Source of the DNA: Halorubrum sp. JWXQ-INN 858 | Lineage (GTDB): Archaea; Halobacteriota; Halobacteria; Halobacteriales; Haloferacaceae | Length of the DNA: 64,000 nt | Assembly (NCBI RefSeq): GCF_009806985.1 | Contig: NZ_WUAX01000011.1 | Location: 248,001 to 312,000 of the forward strand | Direction: 5' to 3' | In this document: in pieces, positions 7,928 to 16,782 of the stretch | Layout: every line of letters begins with the position of its first letter | How positions within the stretch are numbered: position 1 is the first letter of the stretch | The notes under the pieces: model-generated | Databases searched by the model: none | What the model saw: the letters and a program-made list of their open reading frames with translations, nothing else | Told to the model about the DNA's origin: nothing | Position numbers and translations under genes: made by a program

Positions 7928-9099
7928 CGGGTGACGACCCGCTCGCGGACGCCGACGTCCGGCGCGTGCTGGGCCCCGAGGGACGACCCCTCCCGGGGGC
8001 GACGGTGCCGGACCTCGACGACGAGACGTTCGTCGAGATCTACCGCGACATGGTGACGACGCGGCGCTTCGACGAGCGCGCGGTCAGCCTCCAGCGGCAG
8101 GGTCGGATGGGGACGTACGCGCCCTGTGCGGGCCAAGAGGGATCCGCAGTGGGATCCACGCACGCGCTCGCCGACCGCGACCTGATAAGCTACCAGTACC
8201 GCGAGCACGGCGCGGTCGTCGTCCGCGACCTGCTCGCGGAGTACCTCCCCTACTGGCTGGGCCACGAGTCGGGGACGGCCGCGATCGCCGAGGGGAACGT
8301 CTTCCCGCTCAACATCGGCATCGCGGCGCACCTCCCGCACGCGGTCGGCGCGGCGTGGGCGTTCGATTACCACGACGAGGACCGGGTCGTCGCCTGCCAC
8401 TTCGGCGACGGCGCGACGAGCGAGGGCGACTTCCACGAGGCGCTGAACTTCGCGGGCGTCTTCGACACGCCGACGGTGTTCTGCTGTCACAACAACGGCT
8501 GGGCGATCTCGATCCCCGAGTCGCGCCAGACCGCAAGCGAGACGTTCGCGGCGAAGGCGGCCGCCTACGGCTTCGACGGGGTCCGCGTCGACGGGATGGA
8601 CCCCCTCGCGAGCTACGCCGCCATGAGGGACGCCGTCGACCGCGCGCGCGGCGACTCCGATCCGGACGACGACGACCCCGACCCAGCGGACGGCCCCGAC
8701 CCAGCGGACGACCCCGGCTTGGCGGAGGACACGCCGCGTCCGACCCTGATCGAGTTCGTCGAGTATCGGTACGGCGCGCACACGACGGCCGACGACCCCA
8801 CCGCCTACCGCGACCCTGACGCCGTCGATCGGTGGCGCGCCATCGACCCGATCGACCGACTGGAGACGTTCCTCCGGGAGACGGGGCGGATCGACGACGC
8901 GGACGTCGCGGCGGTCCACGAGCACGCCGACGACGTCGTCGCCGACGCGATCGACGCCGCGGAGGCGGTCACCCCGGACCCGGCGGACCTGTTCGCCGAC
9001 GCGTACGCCGATCTCCCGCCGGAGCTGCGACGACAGCGCGAGGCGTTCCTCGCGGCCGTCGCGGAACACGGCGAGGGCGCGTTCCGCCGCGAGGAGTGA
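7924..9099 (+). CDS. Thiamine pyrophosphate-dependent dehydrogenase E1 component, alpha subunit
   Basis: A 391-residue protein of the 2-oxoacid dehydrogenase E1-alpha family. The TPP/Mg signature is clear: HFGDGATSEGDFHEALNFAG, then FCCHNNGWAIS near residues 165-200. ISYQYREHGAVV and the phosphorylation-loop-like YRYGAHTTADDP are also typical. Residues about 240-275 carry a D/P-rich repeat (DPDPADGPDPADDPG) that looks like a lineage-specific insertion. No E1-beta, E2 or lipoamide dehydrogenase gene is adjacent, which is unusual, so it must pair in trans or work differently. The substrate class (pyruvate or branched-chain) is unresolved. GTG 7882 is an alternative start. Confidence 0.85.
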   Translation: MTGDDPLADADVRRVLGPEGRPLPGATVPDLDDETFVEIYRDMVTTRRFDERAVSLQRQGRMGTYAPCAGQEGSAVGSTHALADRDLISYQYREHGAVVVRDLLAEYLPYWLGHESGTAAIAEGNVFPLNIGIAAHLPHAVGAAWAFDYHDEDRVVACHFGDGATSEGDFHEALNFAGVFDTPTVFCCHNNGWAISIPESRQTASETFAAKAAAYGFDGVRVDGMDPLASYAAMRDAVDRARGDSDPDDDDPDPADGPDPADDPGLAEDTPRPTLIEFVEYRYGAHTTADDPTAYRDPDAVDRWRAIDPIDRLETFLRETGRIDDADVAAVHEHADDVVADAIDAAEAVTPDPADLFADAYADLPPELRRQREAFLAAVAEHGEGAFRREE

Positions 9100-9235
9100 C
9101 CGCACGGCCATCGGCGACCGCACCGCGTCGGCCCCGTTTATAAGGGAGAGGGACGGGCCGCTCGCCTCGGTATGAACGTCCGAGCCGATCCGATCGCCCG
9201 GTTATAACAGAGTCTCGCGACCCGACCGTCCACCG

Positions 9236-9540
9236 TCGGCGCGCGCGGTCCCGAGGGCGACCGACGGGAGCCCGAGAGCGCGCGCGAGGTCGTCGGACTC
9301 CGTCCGACTGCTCGGAAATCTCCGATTTCCGGTGGAGGTCGGCGGCGGCCGCGGCGCGGTGCGGTGCGGCGGTGCGGCGGTGCGGCCCTGCGGTGCGGCG
9401 GTGCGGCGGTGCGGCGGTGCGGCCCTGCGGTGCGGCGGTGCGGCCCTGCGGTGCGGCGGTGCGGCGGTGCGGCCCTGCGGTGCGGCCCTGCGGTGCGGCC
9501 CCGCGGCCGCCGCCGGCCGAGGCTGGGGAGGTCGAGGACC
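9236..9540 (+). repeat. Structured repeat element, copy A (hairpin with purine-rich conserved tail)
   Basis: This fills most of the gap 9100-9607 between convergent genes. A GGTTATAAC box at 9202 precedes it. In order it has a GCGCGC-flanked segment, a GTCGGAC-TCC-GTCCGAC hairpin (9291-9307), a CGGAAATC-TCC-GATTTCCG hairpin, and a GGTGGAG strand. An 18-bp stem (9337-9354 with 9501-9518, one G-U) encloses a tandem-repeat loop. The conserved tail CGAGGCTGGGGAGG starts at 9518. Thirty-six bases starting at GGAGGTCGG are identical to copy C. Function unknown. Confidence 0.6.
9355..9500 (+). repeat. Tandem GGTGCGGC repeats forming the loop of element A
   Basis: About 145 nt built from GGTGCGGC units with interspersed CCTGC. 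The corresponding loop in copy C (34123-34139) is only 17 nt and has two such units, so this looks like a microsatellite expansion inside the hairpin loop. Confidence 0.8.
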
Positions 9541-9607
9541 CGCGCTCGGCCCGACCGTCGAATCGGCTCTTGTTTATAAACGATCGCCGACCACGGTCGA
9601 CTCCAAT

Positions 9608-10921
9608 TTATAAGTGACCGAGCCCCGACTCCGCCGCGCGTCGCCCGCTCGCGAGCGCGCCCTGGATCGACGACCACTCGGTGTAGTCGCCCGCGAGGAC
9701 CACCGGCCCCTCCGGCGCGTCCGGGTCCGGAAGGGTCCCGTGAACGCCCGGCGGCTGGGCGAACTGCGCGAACGGGATCCGGTCGGTGCCGACGACCTCG
9801 AGCCCGCCGAACCCGCGCTCGGGGTACCACGCCGACAGCGCGTCGCGGGTGTCCTCCCGGAGCGCCCCGTCGTCCCGCTCGGCCGCCCCCGCGCCGAGGA
9901 ACGTCGCGACGAGCAGCGCCCGGCCGTCGGGCGCGTAGTCGGGGGCCACCTCGGACATCGGGACCACCGCGTTCGGCGATTCGTCGGCCGCGTTGAGCAG
10001 GATCCGCTTTCCCGTCCCGAACGCCGTTCCCTCGGGCAGCGTGTACCACTGCGAGACGCAGCCGACGCCCTCCGTCGGGATCGCCTCGACGCCCGTCAGC
10101 CGGCGCGCCTCCGGGGGCGTCGCCGCCACGACGACGAGGTCCGCGTCCGCGGTCGACCCGTTCGCGAGCTCGACGCGGGCCCCGTCCGCCGGACCGCCCG
10201 AGCCGAGCCGGAACCGGCCGCCGCTCGACCCGACGTCCAGCGCCTCGACGTCCTCGCCCGTCCGGAGGTCGACGCCGGCCTCGCGGGCGCGGTCGGCGAG
10301 CTGTGCGGGGAGCGCACCCATTCCGCCCGCGGGGACCGCGATCGCGCCGCGGCTCATCGCGCGGAACGTGTACTCGAAGACGTGCTTGGACGTCGACAGC
10401 GAGCGGTCGAGCGTGATCCCGCCGTAGAACGGCGCGACGAAGTTGTCGACGTACGCCTCAGAGAACCCCCAGTCGGAGAGGTACTCGCGGATCGACGCGT
10501 CCGGGCCGGTGAAGGCGTCGGCCTCGGCGCGCTTCGAGAGGTCGTGCCGGAGCGCGAGCGTCCGGAGCTTGTCCGAGAAGGGGATCTCGTGGTTGAGCGC
10601 GGACTCGACGACGCGACGTGGGTCGCGGAACGGGTCCGAGAGGACCGCTCGCGACCCCGGTCGGCAGATCGTCGCGCCCGGCGCGAACCGCTGCAGATCG
10701 AGGCCCCCGAGGTCGACCTCGCGGGCGACGGCCGGGTAGTTCGTGAACAGCACCTGGAAGCCCCGGTCGAGCGTGAAGCCGTCGACCTCCCGGCTCCGGA
10801 TTCGGCCGCCGACCGCCGGCCGTCGCTCGTACAGCGTCACGTCCGCGCCCGCGTCGGCGAGCCGGGTCGCCGCGACGAGCCCCGCCAGCCCGCCGCCGAC
10901 CACGATGGCGTCTCCGTTCAT
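9608..10921 (-). CDS. FAD-dependent amine oxidase-family oxidoreductase (phytoene desaturase / protoporphyrinogen oxidase-like)
   Basis: A 437-residue flavoprotein. The N-terminal dinucleotide-binding motif VVGGGLAGLVAATRLADAGADVTLYE and the following RRPAVGGRIRS are diagnostic. PFYGGITLDRSLSTSK and VPAGGMGALPAQLADRA match the carotenoid desaturase-like branch, and the C-terminal FAD contact is LAGDYTEWSSIQGALASGRRAA. It should oxidise a hydrophobic substrate, possibly a polyene, but the substrate is not established. The ATG at 10921 has a CTTATAAG box 23-30 nt upstream, indicating a leaderless transcript. Confidence 0.82.
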   Translation of the reverse strand: MNGDAIVVGGGLAGLVAATRLADAGADVTLYERRPAVGGRIRSREVDGFTLDRGFQVLFTNYPAVAREVDLGGLDLQRFAPGATICRPGSRAVLSDPFRDPRRVVESALNHEIPFSDKLRTLALRHDLSKRAEADAFTGPDASIREYLSDWGFSEAYVDNFVAPFYGGITLDRSLSTSKHVFEYTFRAMSRGAIAVPAGGMGALPAQLADRAREAGVDLRTGEDVEALDVGSSGGRFRLGSGGPADGARVELANGSTADADLVVVAATPPEARRLTGVEAIPTEGVGCVSQWYTLPEGTAFGTGKRILLNAADESPNAVVPMSEVAPDYAPDGRALLVATFLGAGAAERDDGALREDTRDALSAWYPERGFGGLEVVGTDRIPFAQFAQPPGVHGTLPDPDAPEGPVVLAGDYTEWSSIQGALASGRRAAESGLGHL

Positions 10922-10943
10922 GGGTCGACGTTCGGGCGGGGTG

Positions 10944-10951
10944 CTTATAAG
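10944..10951 (-). promoter_or_regulatory. TATA box of the FAD oxidoreductase gene
   Basis: CTTATAAG (self-complementary) lies 23-30 nt before the ATG at 10921 on the minus strand, the spacing expected for a haloarchaeal leaderless promoter. The same octamer occurs at the same distance before other genes here (for example 40288-40295). Confidence 0.65.
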
Positions 10952-11023
10952 CGACGGCGGGATCGCCCGGCGACGTGCGCGCGGAGAGGGAAGCGATTAG
11001 TCGCCGCCGCCGAAAGCGACGGT

Positions 11024-12283
11024 ATGGAGACGACGGAGACGTTCCGCGGGCTGGAGAGTCGCGCGTCGGGCCGGGTCCACGAGACGGCGGACCCCCACGA
11101 GGTCCCCGACGGGGGGCGGTACCTCGATCCGACCTACGACTACGACGCCGTCGACGCCGACGCGCTGCTGGCCCCGCCGAGCGCCGGAGAGAGGGGGAAC
11201 ACTGCGGCGACGGCGTCCGCCGGGGCGACGGGCTCGCCGCCGACCCCGGGTCGAGGCCAGTGGCGGTTCGACGCGCTGCTCCCGTTCCCCGCCGACGCGG
11301 CGATCTCGGCCGGGGAAGGGGCGACCCCGCTCGTTCCGACCGAGCGGCTGGCCGACGAGCTCGACGTCGCGGCGGTGTACGTCAAGGACGAGGCGCGGAA
11401 CCCGACGGGCACCGTGCTCGATCGTGGACTCTCCGTCGCGGTCACAGCCGTCGCCGGGGCGGCCGCCGCCGGGCGGGACGTGGAGCCTCTCGTCTGTGCG
11501 AGCCCCGGCAACGCCGGCCAGTCGATGGCGGCGTACGCGGGCCGTGCGGACCTCCGGTCGTACGCGTTCGTCCCGTCGCGGTGTGCGTTCTCGAACAAGG
11601 CGATGACGAACGTCCACGGCGGCGAGATGCGCGTCGTCGGCGGGCGGTACCCGGAGGCGGCCGCCGCCGTGGACGAGCAGCTCGCGACCGACTACACCAG
11701 CCTCGACGAGTTCACCACCCCGTACCGCCACGACGGGATCAAGACGCTCGCGTTCGAGCTCGTCGCCGACCTCGGCGAGGCGCCCGACGTCGTCGTCGTC
11801 CCGACGGGCTCCGGCGAGGTGCTCGCGGGCGTTTATAAGGGCTTCACCGAGCTCGACCGGCTCGGCGCGATCGCGGAGATGCCCCGGCTCGTCGCCGCAC
11901 AGCCGGAGGGCTGTGCCCCGATCGCGGCCGCGGTCGAGCGCGGGCTCGACGAACCCGAGCCGTGGTCGACGCCCGACACGATCTGCGGCGAGCTGGAGAT
12001 CCCGGACCCGGCGGGGGGCGTTCCCGCGGTCGAGGCCGTTCGGGAGAGCGGCGGCACCGCCGTCACCGCGACCGACGACGCGATCCTCGCGAGCGCGGTC
12101 GCCGTCGCCCAGAACGAGGTGCTGGAGATGGGAACGGCGGGCGGGGCCGCCCCCGCGGGCGCGTGGACCGCCGCCGAGGAGGGGTTCTTCGACGGCGACG
12201 AGACCGTCGTCCTCCTCAACACCGAGGCGGGCCTCAAGACGCCGGACGTGCTCCGCAGCCACCTGATGGGGAAGGGTATTTAA
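11024..12283 (+). CDS. Threonine synthase-like fold-type II PLP family protein lacking the Schiff-base lysine
   Basis: A 419-residue protein with the overall layout of threonine synthase: GEGATPLVPTERLADELD, VYVKDEARNPTGT, ASPGNAGQSMAAYAGRA (phosphate loop), VVVPTGSGEVLAGVYKGF, and C-terminal EAGLKTPDVL. In the family the motif is NPTGSFKDRG, where Lys binds PLP. Here codon 11417-11419 is CTC, giving NPTGTVLDRG, so residue 132 is Leu. No neighbouring lysine obviously substitutes. It may be an inactive paralogue with a regulatory or ligand-binding role, or an enzyme with other chemistry. It stands alone, without other thr genes. Confidence 0.8.
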   Translation: METTETFRGLESRASGRVHETADPHEVPDGGRYLDPTYDYDAVDADALLAPPSAGERGNTAATASAGATGSPPTPGRGQWRFDALLPFPADAAISAGEGATPLVPTERLADELDVAAVYVKDEARNPTGTVLDRGLSVAVTAVAGAAAAGRDVEPLVCASPGNAGQSMAAYAGRADLRSYAFVPSRCAFSNKAMTNVHGGEMRVVGGRYPEAAAAVDEQLATDYTSLDEFTTPYRHDGIKTLAFELVADLGEAPDVVVVPTGSGEVLAGVYKGFTELDRLGAIAEMPRLVAAQPEGCAPIAAAVERGLDEPEPWSTPDTICGELEIPDPAGGVPAVEAVRESGGTAVTATDDAILASAVAVAQNEVLEMGTAGGAAPAGAWTAAEEGFFDGDETVVLLNTEAGLKTPDVLRSHLMGKGI

Positions 12284-12317
12284 GTAGAGCGGACGGCTGA
12301 AACGGACCGTGCGCGGT

Positions 12318-12548
12318 TCACCGCGCGTACAGCTTCCCGCCGACGAGCGTCGCCAGCGCGACGCCGTCGTTCGGCGTGACGGCGACGTACGGGTGGTCGA
12401 CCGGCCCGAACACGTCGACGACGCGCCCGACGGTCGACAGCGACTCGTCGACGACGGCCCGTCCGATGTCCGGGGGCTCCTCGCCCGGGTCGACCCGCGC
12501 GATCGCGAGCCCCTGTGCGGTCCTGACGACGGTGCCGACGCGCTGCAT
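12318..12548 (-). CDS. gar1: H/ACA RNP protein Gar1
   Basis: A 76-residue small beta-barrel protein starting MQRVGTVVRTAQGLAIARVD. It matches archaeal Gar1, with the conserved VVDESLSTVGRVVDVFGPVDHPYVAV core. Gar1 binds Cbf5 and helps substrate turnover in H/ACA-guided pseudouridylation. I chose ATG 12548. A GTG at 12554 would add two residues and overlap the SRP19 stop as GTGA. Either way the gene is directly coupled to srp19, the usual archaeal srp19-gar1 pair. Confidence 0.9.
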   Translation of the reverse strand: MQRVGTVVRTAQGLAIARVDPGEEPPDIGRAVVDESLSTVGRVVDVFGPVDHPYVAVTPNDGVALATLVGGKLYAR

Positions 12549-12550
12549 CG

Positions 12551-12829
12551 TCACTCCCTGAGGACGCCGACGTAGGCGGCGATCGCCTGCACGAGGTCGT
12601 TTTTCGCCGTGTCCTCGGTGCCCTGCACGACCACCGCGCCGCGCGGCTCGAACTCGCGGGAGTACGTCATGTCGCGTTCGATCACCGCGTCGTAGCCGAC
12701 CTGTTGGACCGCCTGCGCGATCTCGTCGACCGTCGGCTCCTCGACCGCGAGGTCCGCCGGGACGCGACGCCCCTCGGACCGCGACAGCGCCGCGTCGAAG
12801 TAGGCGGGGTACACAACGTTCTCGACCAT
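12551..12829 (-). CDS. srp19: Signal recognition particle subunit SRP19
   Basis: A 92-residue protein, [24 protein letters not shown], with the SRP19 hallmark YPAYFD (eukaryotes: IYPxYxD), then [25 protein letters not shown] and the GAVVVQ strand. SRP19 binds helices 6 and 8 of 7S RNA and promotes SRP54 binding for membrane protein targeting. The stop touches the gar1 start, and the pair is a conserved archaeal operon. Confidence 0.94.
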   Translation of the reverse strand: MVENVVYPAYFDAALSRSEGRRVPADLAVEEPTVDEIAQAVQQVGYDAVIERDMTYSREFEPRGAVVVQGTEDTAKNDLVQAIAAYVGVLRE

Positions 12830-12902
12830 ACCGGACGGCCGGGCCCCCGGCGTAAGGTCGTTTCGACTGGCCCCGACGTCCGTCTCCGTGACACCGCCGC
12901 CC

Positions 12903-14144
12903 CTACCGGCGTCGTCCCGCCCGCACGGCCGCGAGCGACGCGATCAGGACGGCGACCGCGCCGACCGCCGCGCCGAACCCGGGTGCCTCGCTACCCGTCG
13001 TTCCGCCGTCGTCGTCGGCCGACGCCGGGGTGTCGGTATCCTCCGCGTCGCCCGCGTCGCCCGCGTCGCCCGCGTCGTCCGCGCCGGACGCGGCGTCGTC
13101 GGCCCCGTCGTCGGTCCCGTCCGCGTTCGCTCGCGCGTCGTCGTACGACTCCACGGCGTCCGCGAGCGTGGCCGTCGACTCGACGACGCTCCGCGGCGCG
13201 GGCTGGTTCAGGTAGTGGACCTCCATCTCGACGGCGTTCCCCTCGATCCCGGCGGTCGTGCTCGCGTACGGCTCCTCGTCGAGGATCCCCGGATGCCGGT
13301 CGATGACGAGGATCAGTTCGGGGTCGGCCTCGAGGACCACTTCGGGGGAGAGCTGCGGGTAGCCCTCGTGCTCGGCGGCGACGTTGTCCACCCCGCCGAT
13401 CGTCATGATCTCGTCGATGAACGTCCCGCCGCCGGCGACGAAGCCGGAACCGAGTGGGTACAGCGCGCCGGGGCGGTCGCGGTCGGCGGTCTGCTCCGTG
13501 ACCGCGTCGACCTCCTCGTACATCCACGCGTTGGTGTCGGCGGCGGCCTCGCACTCGCCGACGAGCGCGCCGACCGTCGCGGTCTTGTCCGCGATGTCGT
13601 CGACGTCCGTCGCCTCGCGGAAGTGATAGACGGTCACGCCGGCGTCGCGAAGCGGTTCGACGGCCTCCGCGGAGGCGTTCGGGGCCAACACGAGGTCGGG
13701 GTCCGTCCCGACGATCTTCTCGACGTCGACGCCGAACGACGCGGAGACGTTCTCCTTCTCTCCGGCCCCGTCGAGGTAGCCGGCGTACTGCGTCACGCCG
13801 ACGACACGGTCCCGCGCACCGATCTCCCACAGGATCTGTGCGGCCGAGGGGTTCGTCGTCGTGATCCGTTCGGGCGGCCCCTCCACGACGATCTCCTCGC
13901 CCGTCGCGTCCGTGACGGTGAGCGGGAACTCGCAGGTCGCGACCCCGGCCGACGCCTCGTATTCGTCGCCGTCTCCGCCGTCCGTCGCGTCGTATCTGTC
14001 GGTCGTCGCCTCGCCCGCCGTCGTGCTGCCGACAGCCGTGTTGCCGGTGATCGTGCCGCCCGCGGCGACGCCCGCGGCCCCGCCCACCAGGGCCGTCGTC
14101 ACGAGCAGCGCGGCGAGCAGCGCGGCCGTTGGGTTCGTTCGCAT
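12903..14144 (-). CDS. btuF: Cobalamin ABC transporter substrate-binding protein, PGF-CTERM anchored
   Basis: A 413-residue exported protein. After a signal peptide (residues about 5-32) comes the BtuF/FepB fold: [43 protein letters not shown] and [11 protein letters not shown]. It ends with an Asp/Ala-rich linker and a PGF-CTERM-like sorting helix ([20 protein letters not shown], then basic residues), the archaeosortase-type surface anchor replacing a lipobox. The ATG at 14144 sits right before the signal peptide. It is divergent from btuCD with a 60-nt shared promoter region. Substrate assignment as B12 rests on the btuCDF arrangement and the fused BtuD tail. Confidence 0.88.
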   Translation of the reverse strand: MRTNPTAALLAALLVTTALVGGAAGVAAGGTITGNTAVGSTTAGEATTDRYDATDGGDGDEYEASAGVATCEFPLTVTDATGEEIVVEGPPERITTTNPSAAQILWEIGARDRVVGVTQYAGYLDGAGEKENVSASFGVDVEKIVGTDPDLVLAPNASAEAVEPLRDAGVTVYHFREATDVDDIADKTATVGALVGECEAAADTNAWMYEEVDAVTEQTADRDRPGALYPLGSGFVAGGGTFIDEIMTIGGVDNVAAEHEGYPQLSPEVVLEADPELILVIDRHPGILDEEPYASTTAGIEGNAVEMEVHYLNQPAPRSVVESTATLADAVESYDDARANADGTDDGADDAASGADDAGDAGDAGDAEDTDTPASADDDGGTTGSEAPGFGAAVGAVAVLIASLAAVRAGRRR

Positions 14145-14204
14145 GATCGATCGACGCCGCCGGTCCAATAAGTATTTACCTACTACAAGTCGTGTTGCTA
14201 TCGA
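14145..14204. promoter_or_regulatory. Shared btuF / btuCD promoter region
   Basis: The 60-nt divergent gap contains the AT-rich run AATAAGTATTTACCTACTAC (14168-14187), the only sequence here able to hold TATA elements for both directions. No cobalamin riboswitch-like structure could fit in this length. Confidence 0.45.
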
Positions 14205-15347
14205 ATGGGTCTCGCGGCGCGGACGACGGCGTGGTCGGCGGGGTTAGCCGCGCTGCTCGCGCTCGCCGTCACGGTGAGCGCCGGGATCGGGCCGGTGAAG
14301 ATCCCTCCCGCGGAGGTCGTGAAGATCGTGTTGAACGCGGTCGTCGTCCCCGCGGGCGTCGAGACCGGCGCGCGCGGTTCGGGGACGCTCGCCGTGCCGA
14401 CCGCCGACGTCGTCTACCGCTCGCCGTTCGCGTTCCCCGTCGACGACGTTCACCGCCGGATCGTCCTGTACGTGCGGCTCCCCCGGATCGTCCTCGCCGC
14501 GATCGTCGGCTTCGCGCTCGCGGCGGCCGGCACCGTGATGCAGGGGTTCTTCAGGAACCCGATGGCGGACCCCTCGATCATCGGCGTCTCCTCGGGCGCG
14601 GCCGTCGGCGCGGTCGCGTTCATCGTCTTCCCCGTGTCGCTGTCGGCGACGCTCGCGCTCCCGCTCGTCGGCGCGGTCGACGTCGGGCTCTCCGGCGGGG
14701 CGGGCGTGAGCCTCTTCGCGTTCGTCGGCGCGATCGTCGCCGCCTTCGGCGTGTACGCCATCGCGACCCGGCACGGCCGGACCCCGGTGGCGACGCTGCT
14801 TCTCGCGGGGGTCGCGATCCAGACGTTCCTCGGTGCGGTCATCTCGTTCCTCCAGCTGCAGGCGGGCGAGTCGCTCCGTCGGATCGTCGCGTGGCTGATG
14901 GGGCACCTCTCGGCGGCCTCCTGGGGCGACGTCGCCGTGACGGCCATCGTCGTTCCGCCGCTGTTCGTCGTGCTGATGGCGTACACGCGGGACCTCAACG
15001 TCCTCCTGCTCGGCGAGGAGGAGGCGCGCGGGCTCGGGATCGAGGTCGAACGCACCAAGCGGGTGCTGCTGGCGGCGTCGGCGCTCATCACGGCGGCGGG
15101 CGTCGCGTTCGCGGGCGTCATCGGCTTCGTCGGCCTGATAATCCCGCACATGCTCCGGCTCGTCGTCGGCCCCGACCACCGCGTGCTCCTCCCGACGGCG
15201 GCGCTCGCGGGCGGGTCGTTCCTCGTCGCCGCCGACACCCTCGCGCGCTCCGGGAGCGCGGAGCTCCCCGTCGGCGTGATCACGGCCGCGGTCGGCGCGC
15301 CGTTCTTCATCTACCTCCTGATGAACCGCGAGGTGCACGAGCTGTGA
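14205..15347 (+). CDS. btuC: Cobalamin ABC transporter permease
   Basis: A 380-residue FecCD/BtuC-family permease with about ten hydrophobic helices. Family signatures include VRLPRIVLAAIVGFALAAAG, the MQGFFRNPMADPSIIGVSSGA loop that contacts the ATPase, and the C-terminal GVAFAGVIGFVGLIIPHM. It has a long polar insert between helices 1 and 2 (residues about 45-80). Its stop overlaps the btuD GTG start as GTGA, so the two are translationally coupled. Confidence 0.93.
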   Translation: MGLAARTTAWSAGLAALLALAVTVSAGIGPVKIPPAEVVKIVLNAVVVPAGVETGARGSGTLAVPTADVVYRSPFAFPVDDVHRRIVLYVRLPRIVLAAIVGFALAAAGTVMQGFFRNPMADPSIIGVSSGAAVGAVAFIVFPVSLSATLALPLVGAVDVGLSGGAGVSLFAFVGAIVAAFGVYAIATRHGRTPVATLLLAGVAIQTFLGAVISFLQLQAGESLRRIVAWLMGHLSAASWGDVAVTAIVVPPLFVVLMAYTRDLNVLLLGEEEARGLGIEVERTKRVLLAASALITAAGVAFAGVIGFVGLIIPHMLRLVVGPDHRVLLPTAALAGGSFLVAADTLARSGSAELPVGVITAAVGAPFFIYLLMNREVHEL

Positions 15348-16630
15348 GCGCCGACGACACGGCGGACCGGCCCCTCACCGACGACGACGTCACCGCCGCC
15401 GGCTCCGCCACGGACCCCGGTGACGACGCCACCGCCGCCGGCTCCGCCACGGACCCCACCGACCCCGCTGCGGACCCCGTCGACGCGGACCCGATGATCG
15501 CGGTCCGCGACCTCTCCGTCTCCTTCGGCGACGTGTCGGTCCTCGCGGGGGTCGACGCGACGATCGACCGGGGGACGTTCGTCGGGGTCGTCGGCCCGAA
15601 CGGGGCCGGCAAGACGACGCTGCTCCGGGCGATCACGGGCGTGTTGAATCCCGACGCCGGCGAGGTCCGCGTCGCCGGCGACCCGGCGTCGGGGCTGTCG
15701 GCCCGGGAGATGGGTCGGCGGATCGCGAGCGTCCCCCAGGAGACGTCGCTCTCGTTCGACTTCCCCGTTCGCAACGTCGTCGAGATGGGGCGGACCCCGC
15801 ACCTCGGTCGCTTCGACGGCCACGGCGCGGACGACGCAGCCGCGGTCCGCGAGGCGATGGCGGTGACGGACGTCGAGCGGTTCGCCGACCGCCCGATCAC
15901 CGAGGTGTCCGGCGGCGAGCGCGGGCGCGTCCTCCTCGCGCGGGCGCTGGCGCAGTCGACCCCCGCGCTCCTCCTCGACGAGCCGACCGCGAGCCTCGAC
16001 GTGAACCACGCGGTCCGGACCCTCGAACTCGTGCGCGGGCTCGTCGACGACGGGAAGACCGCGGTCGCCGCGATCCACGACCTCGGGATGGCCGCCCGGT
16101 ACTGCGACGAGCTCGTGTTGATAGCCGGCGGGCGGGTCCACGCGGCGGGCCCTCCAGACGACGTCCTCGACGCCGAGACCTTGCGGGAGACGTTCGACGC
16201 CGCGGCGTTCGTCGGGCGCGACCCCGCCACGGGCGCGCCGGCGGTTACCCCGTTCCCCCGGCGCGACGTCAACCCTCGCCGTGTCCACGTCGTCGGAACC
16301 GGTCGCGGGGCCGGTCGCGTCCTCGCACGGCTGTCGGCCGCGGGCCACGACCTCTCCGTCGGCGTCGTCCCCGAGACCGACGCGGTCGCGGGGGTCGCCG
16401 CGGACGCCGGCGCGACCGCCGTCACGAGCCCGCCGTTCGAGGCCCCCGACCCCGACACGACCGCGCGGGCCCGGCGGCTCTCGGCGGCCGCGGACGTGAC
16501 CGTTGTCGTCGGGACGGTCGCCGGACCGAACCGCCCCGTCCGCGACGCGGCGGGAACGCCGGTGGTCGTCGACCCCGACGTCGACCCCGACGATCTGCTC
16601 GCGGCGGTCGCGGACGCGGGGGACGGCTGA
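15344..16630 (+). CDS. btuD: Cobalamin ABC transporter ATPase with C-terminal extra domain
   Basis: A 428-residue protein with a GTG start overlapping btuC. The first 45 residues are acidic and contain a repeated AAGSATDPxD unit. The ABC domain follows: Walker A GPNGAGKTT near 84-92, Q-loop SVPQETS, signature VSGGERGR near 187, Walker B ALLLDEPTASLD near 208 and H-loop AIHD. About 115 C-terminal residues (from RVHVVGTGRGAGRVLARLSAAGHDL) form a Rossmann-like domain not found in bacterial BtuD but recurrent in haloarchaeal versions; its role is unknown. It energises uptake of B12 or related corrinoids. Confidence 0.9.
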   Translation: MSADDTADRPLTDDDVTAAGSATDPGDDATAAGSATDPTDPAADPVDADPMIAVRDLSVSFGDVSVLAGVDATIDRGTFVGVVGPNGAGKTTLLRAITGVLNPDAGEVRVAGDPASGLSAREMGRRIASVPQETSLSFDFPVRNVVEMGRTPHLGRFDGHGADDAAAVREAMAVTDVERFADRPITEVSGGERGRVLLARALAQSTPALLLDEPTASLDVNHAVRTLELVRGLVDDGKTAVAAIHDLGMAARYCDELVLIAGGRVHAAGPPDDVLDAETLRETFDAAAFVGRDPATGAPAVTPFPRRDVNPRRVHVVGTGRGAGRVLARLSAAGHDLSVGVVPETDAVAGVAADAGATAVTSPPFEAPDPDTTARARRLSAAADVTVVVGTVAGPNRPVRDAAGTPVVVDPDVDPDDLLAAVADAGDG

Positions 16631-16782
16631 GGGCGTCCGTCGGCCCGACACTCGACCGGGCGAAACCCCCGCCTCGATCGGGCGAAACTCCCCGCCTCGA
16701 TCGTCGGCCCGACCCGGAACCCCGTCTCGCCGACCGGTGTCGAAGCGTCAGCCTTTATCGGGCGGCCCGCGTGGATCCGTCG

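Noticed and set aside
7564..9123. Antisense open frame of 519 codons opposite the E1-alpha gene
   Set aside because: Arg/Val-rich shadow of a well-recognised TPP enzyme on the plus strand.
9355..9500. Coding region in the GGTGCGGC repeats (short frames full of Arg/Cys/Gly)
   Set aside because: Period-8 low-complexity DNA opens all frames; composition is not acidic, and the region is the loop of a hairpin element.
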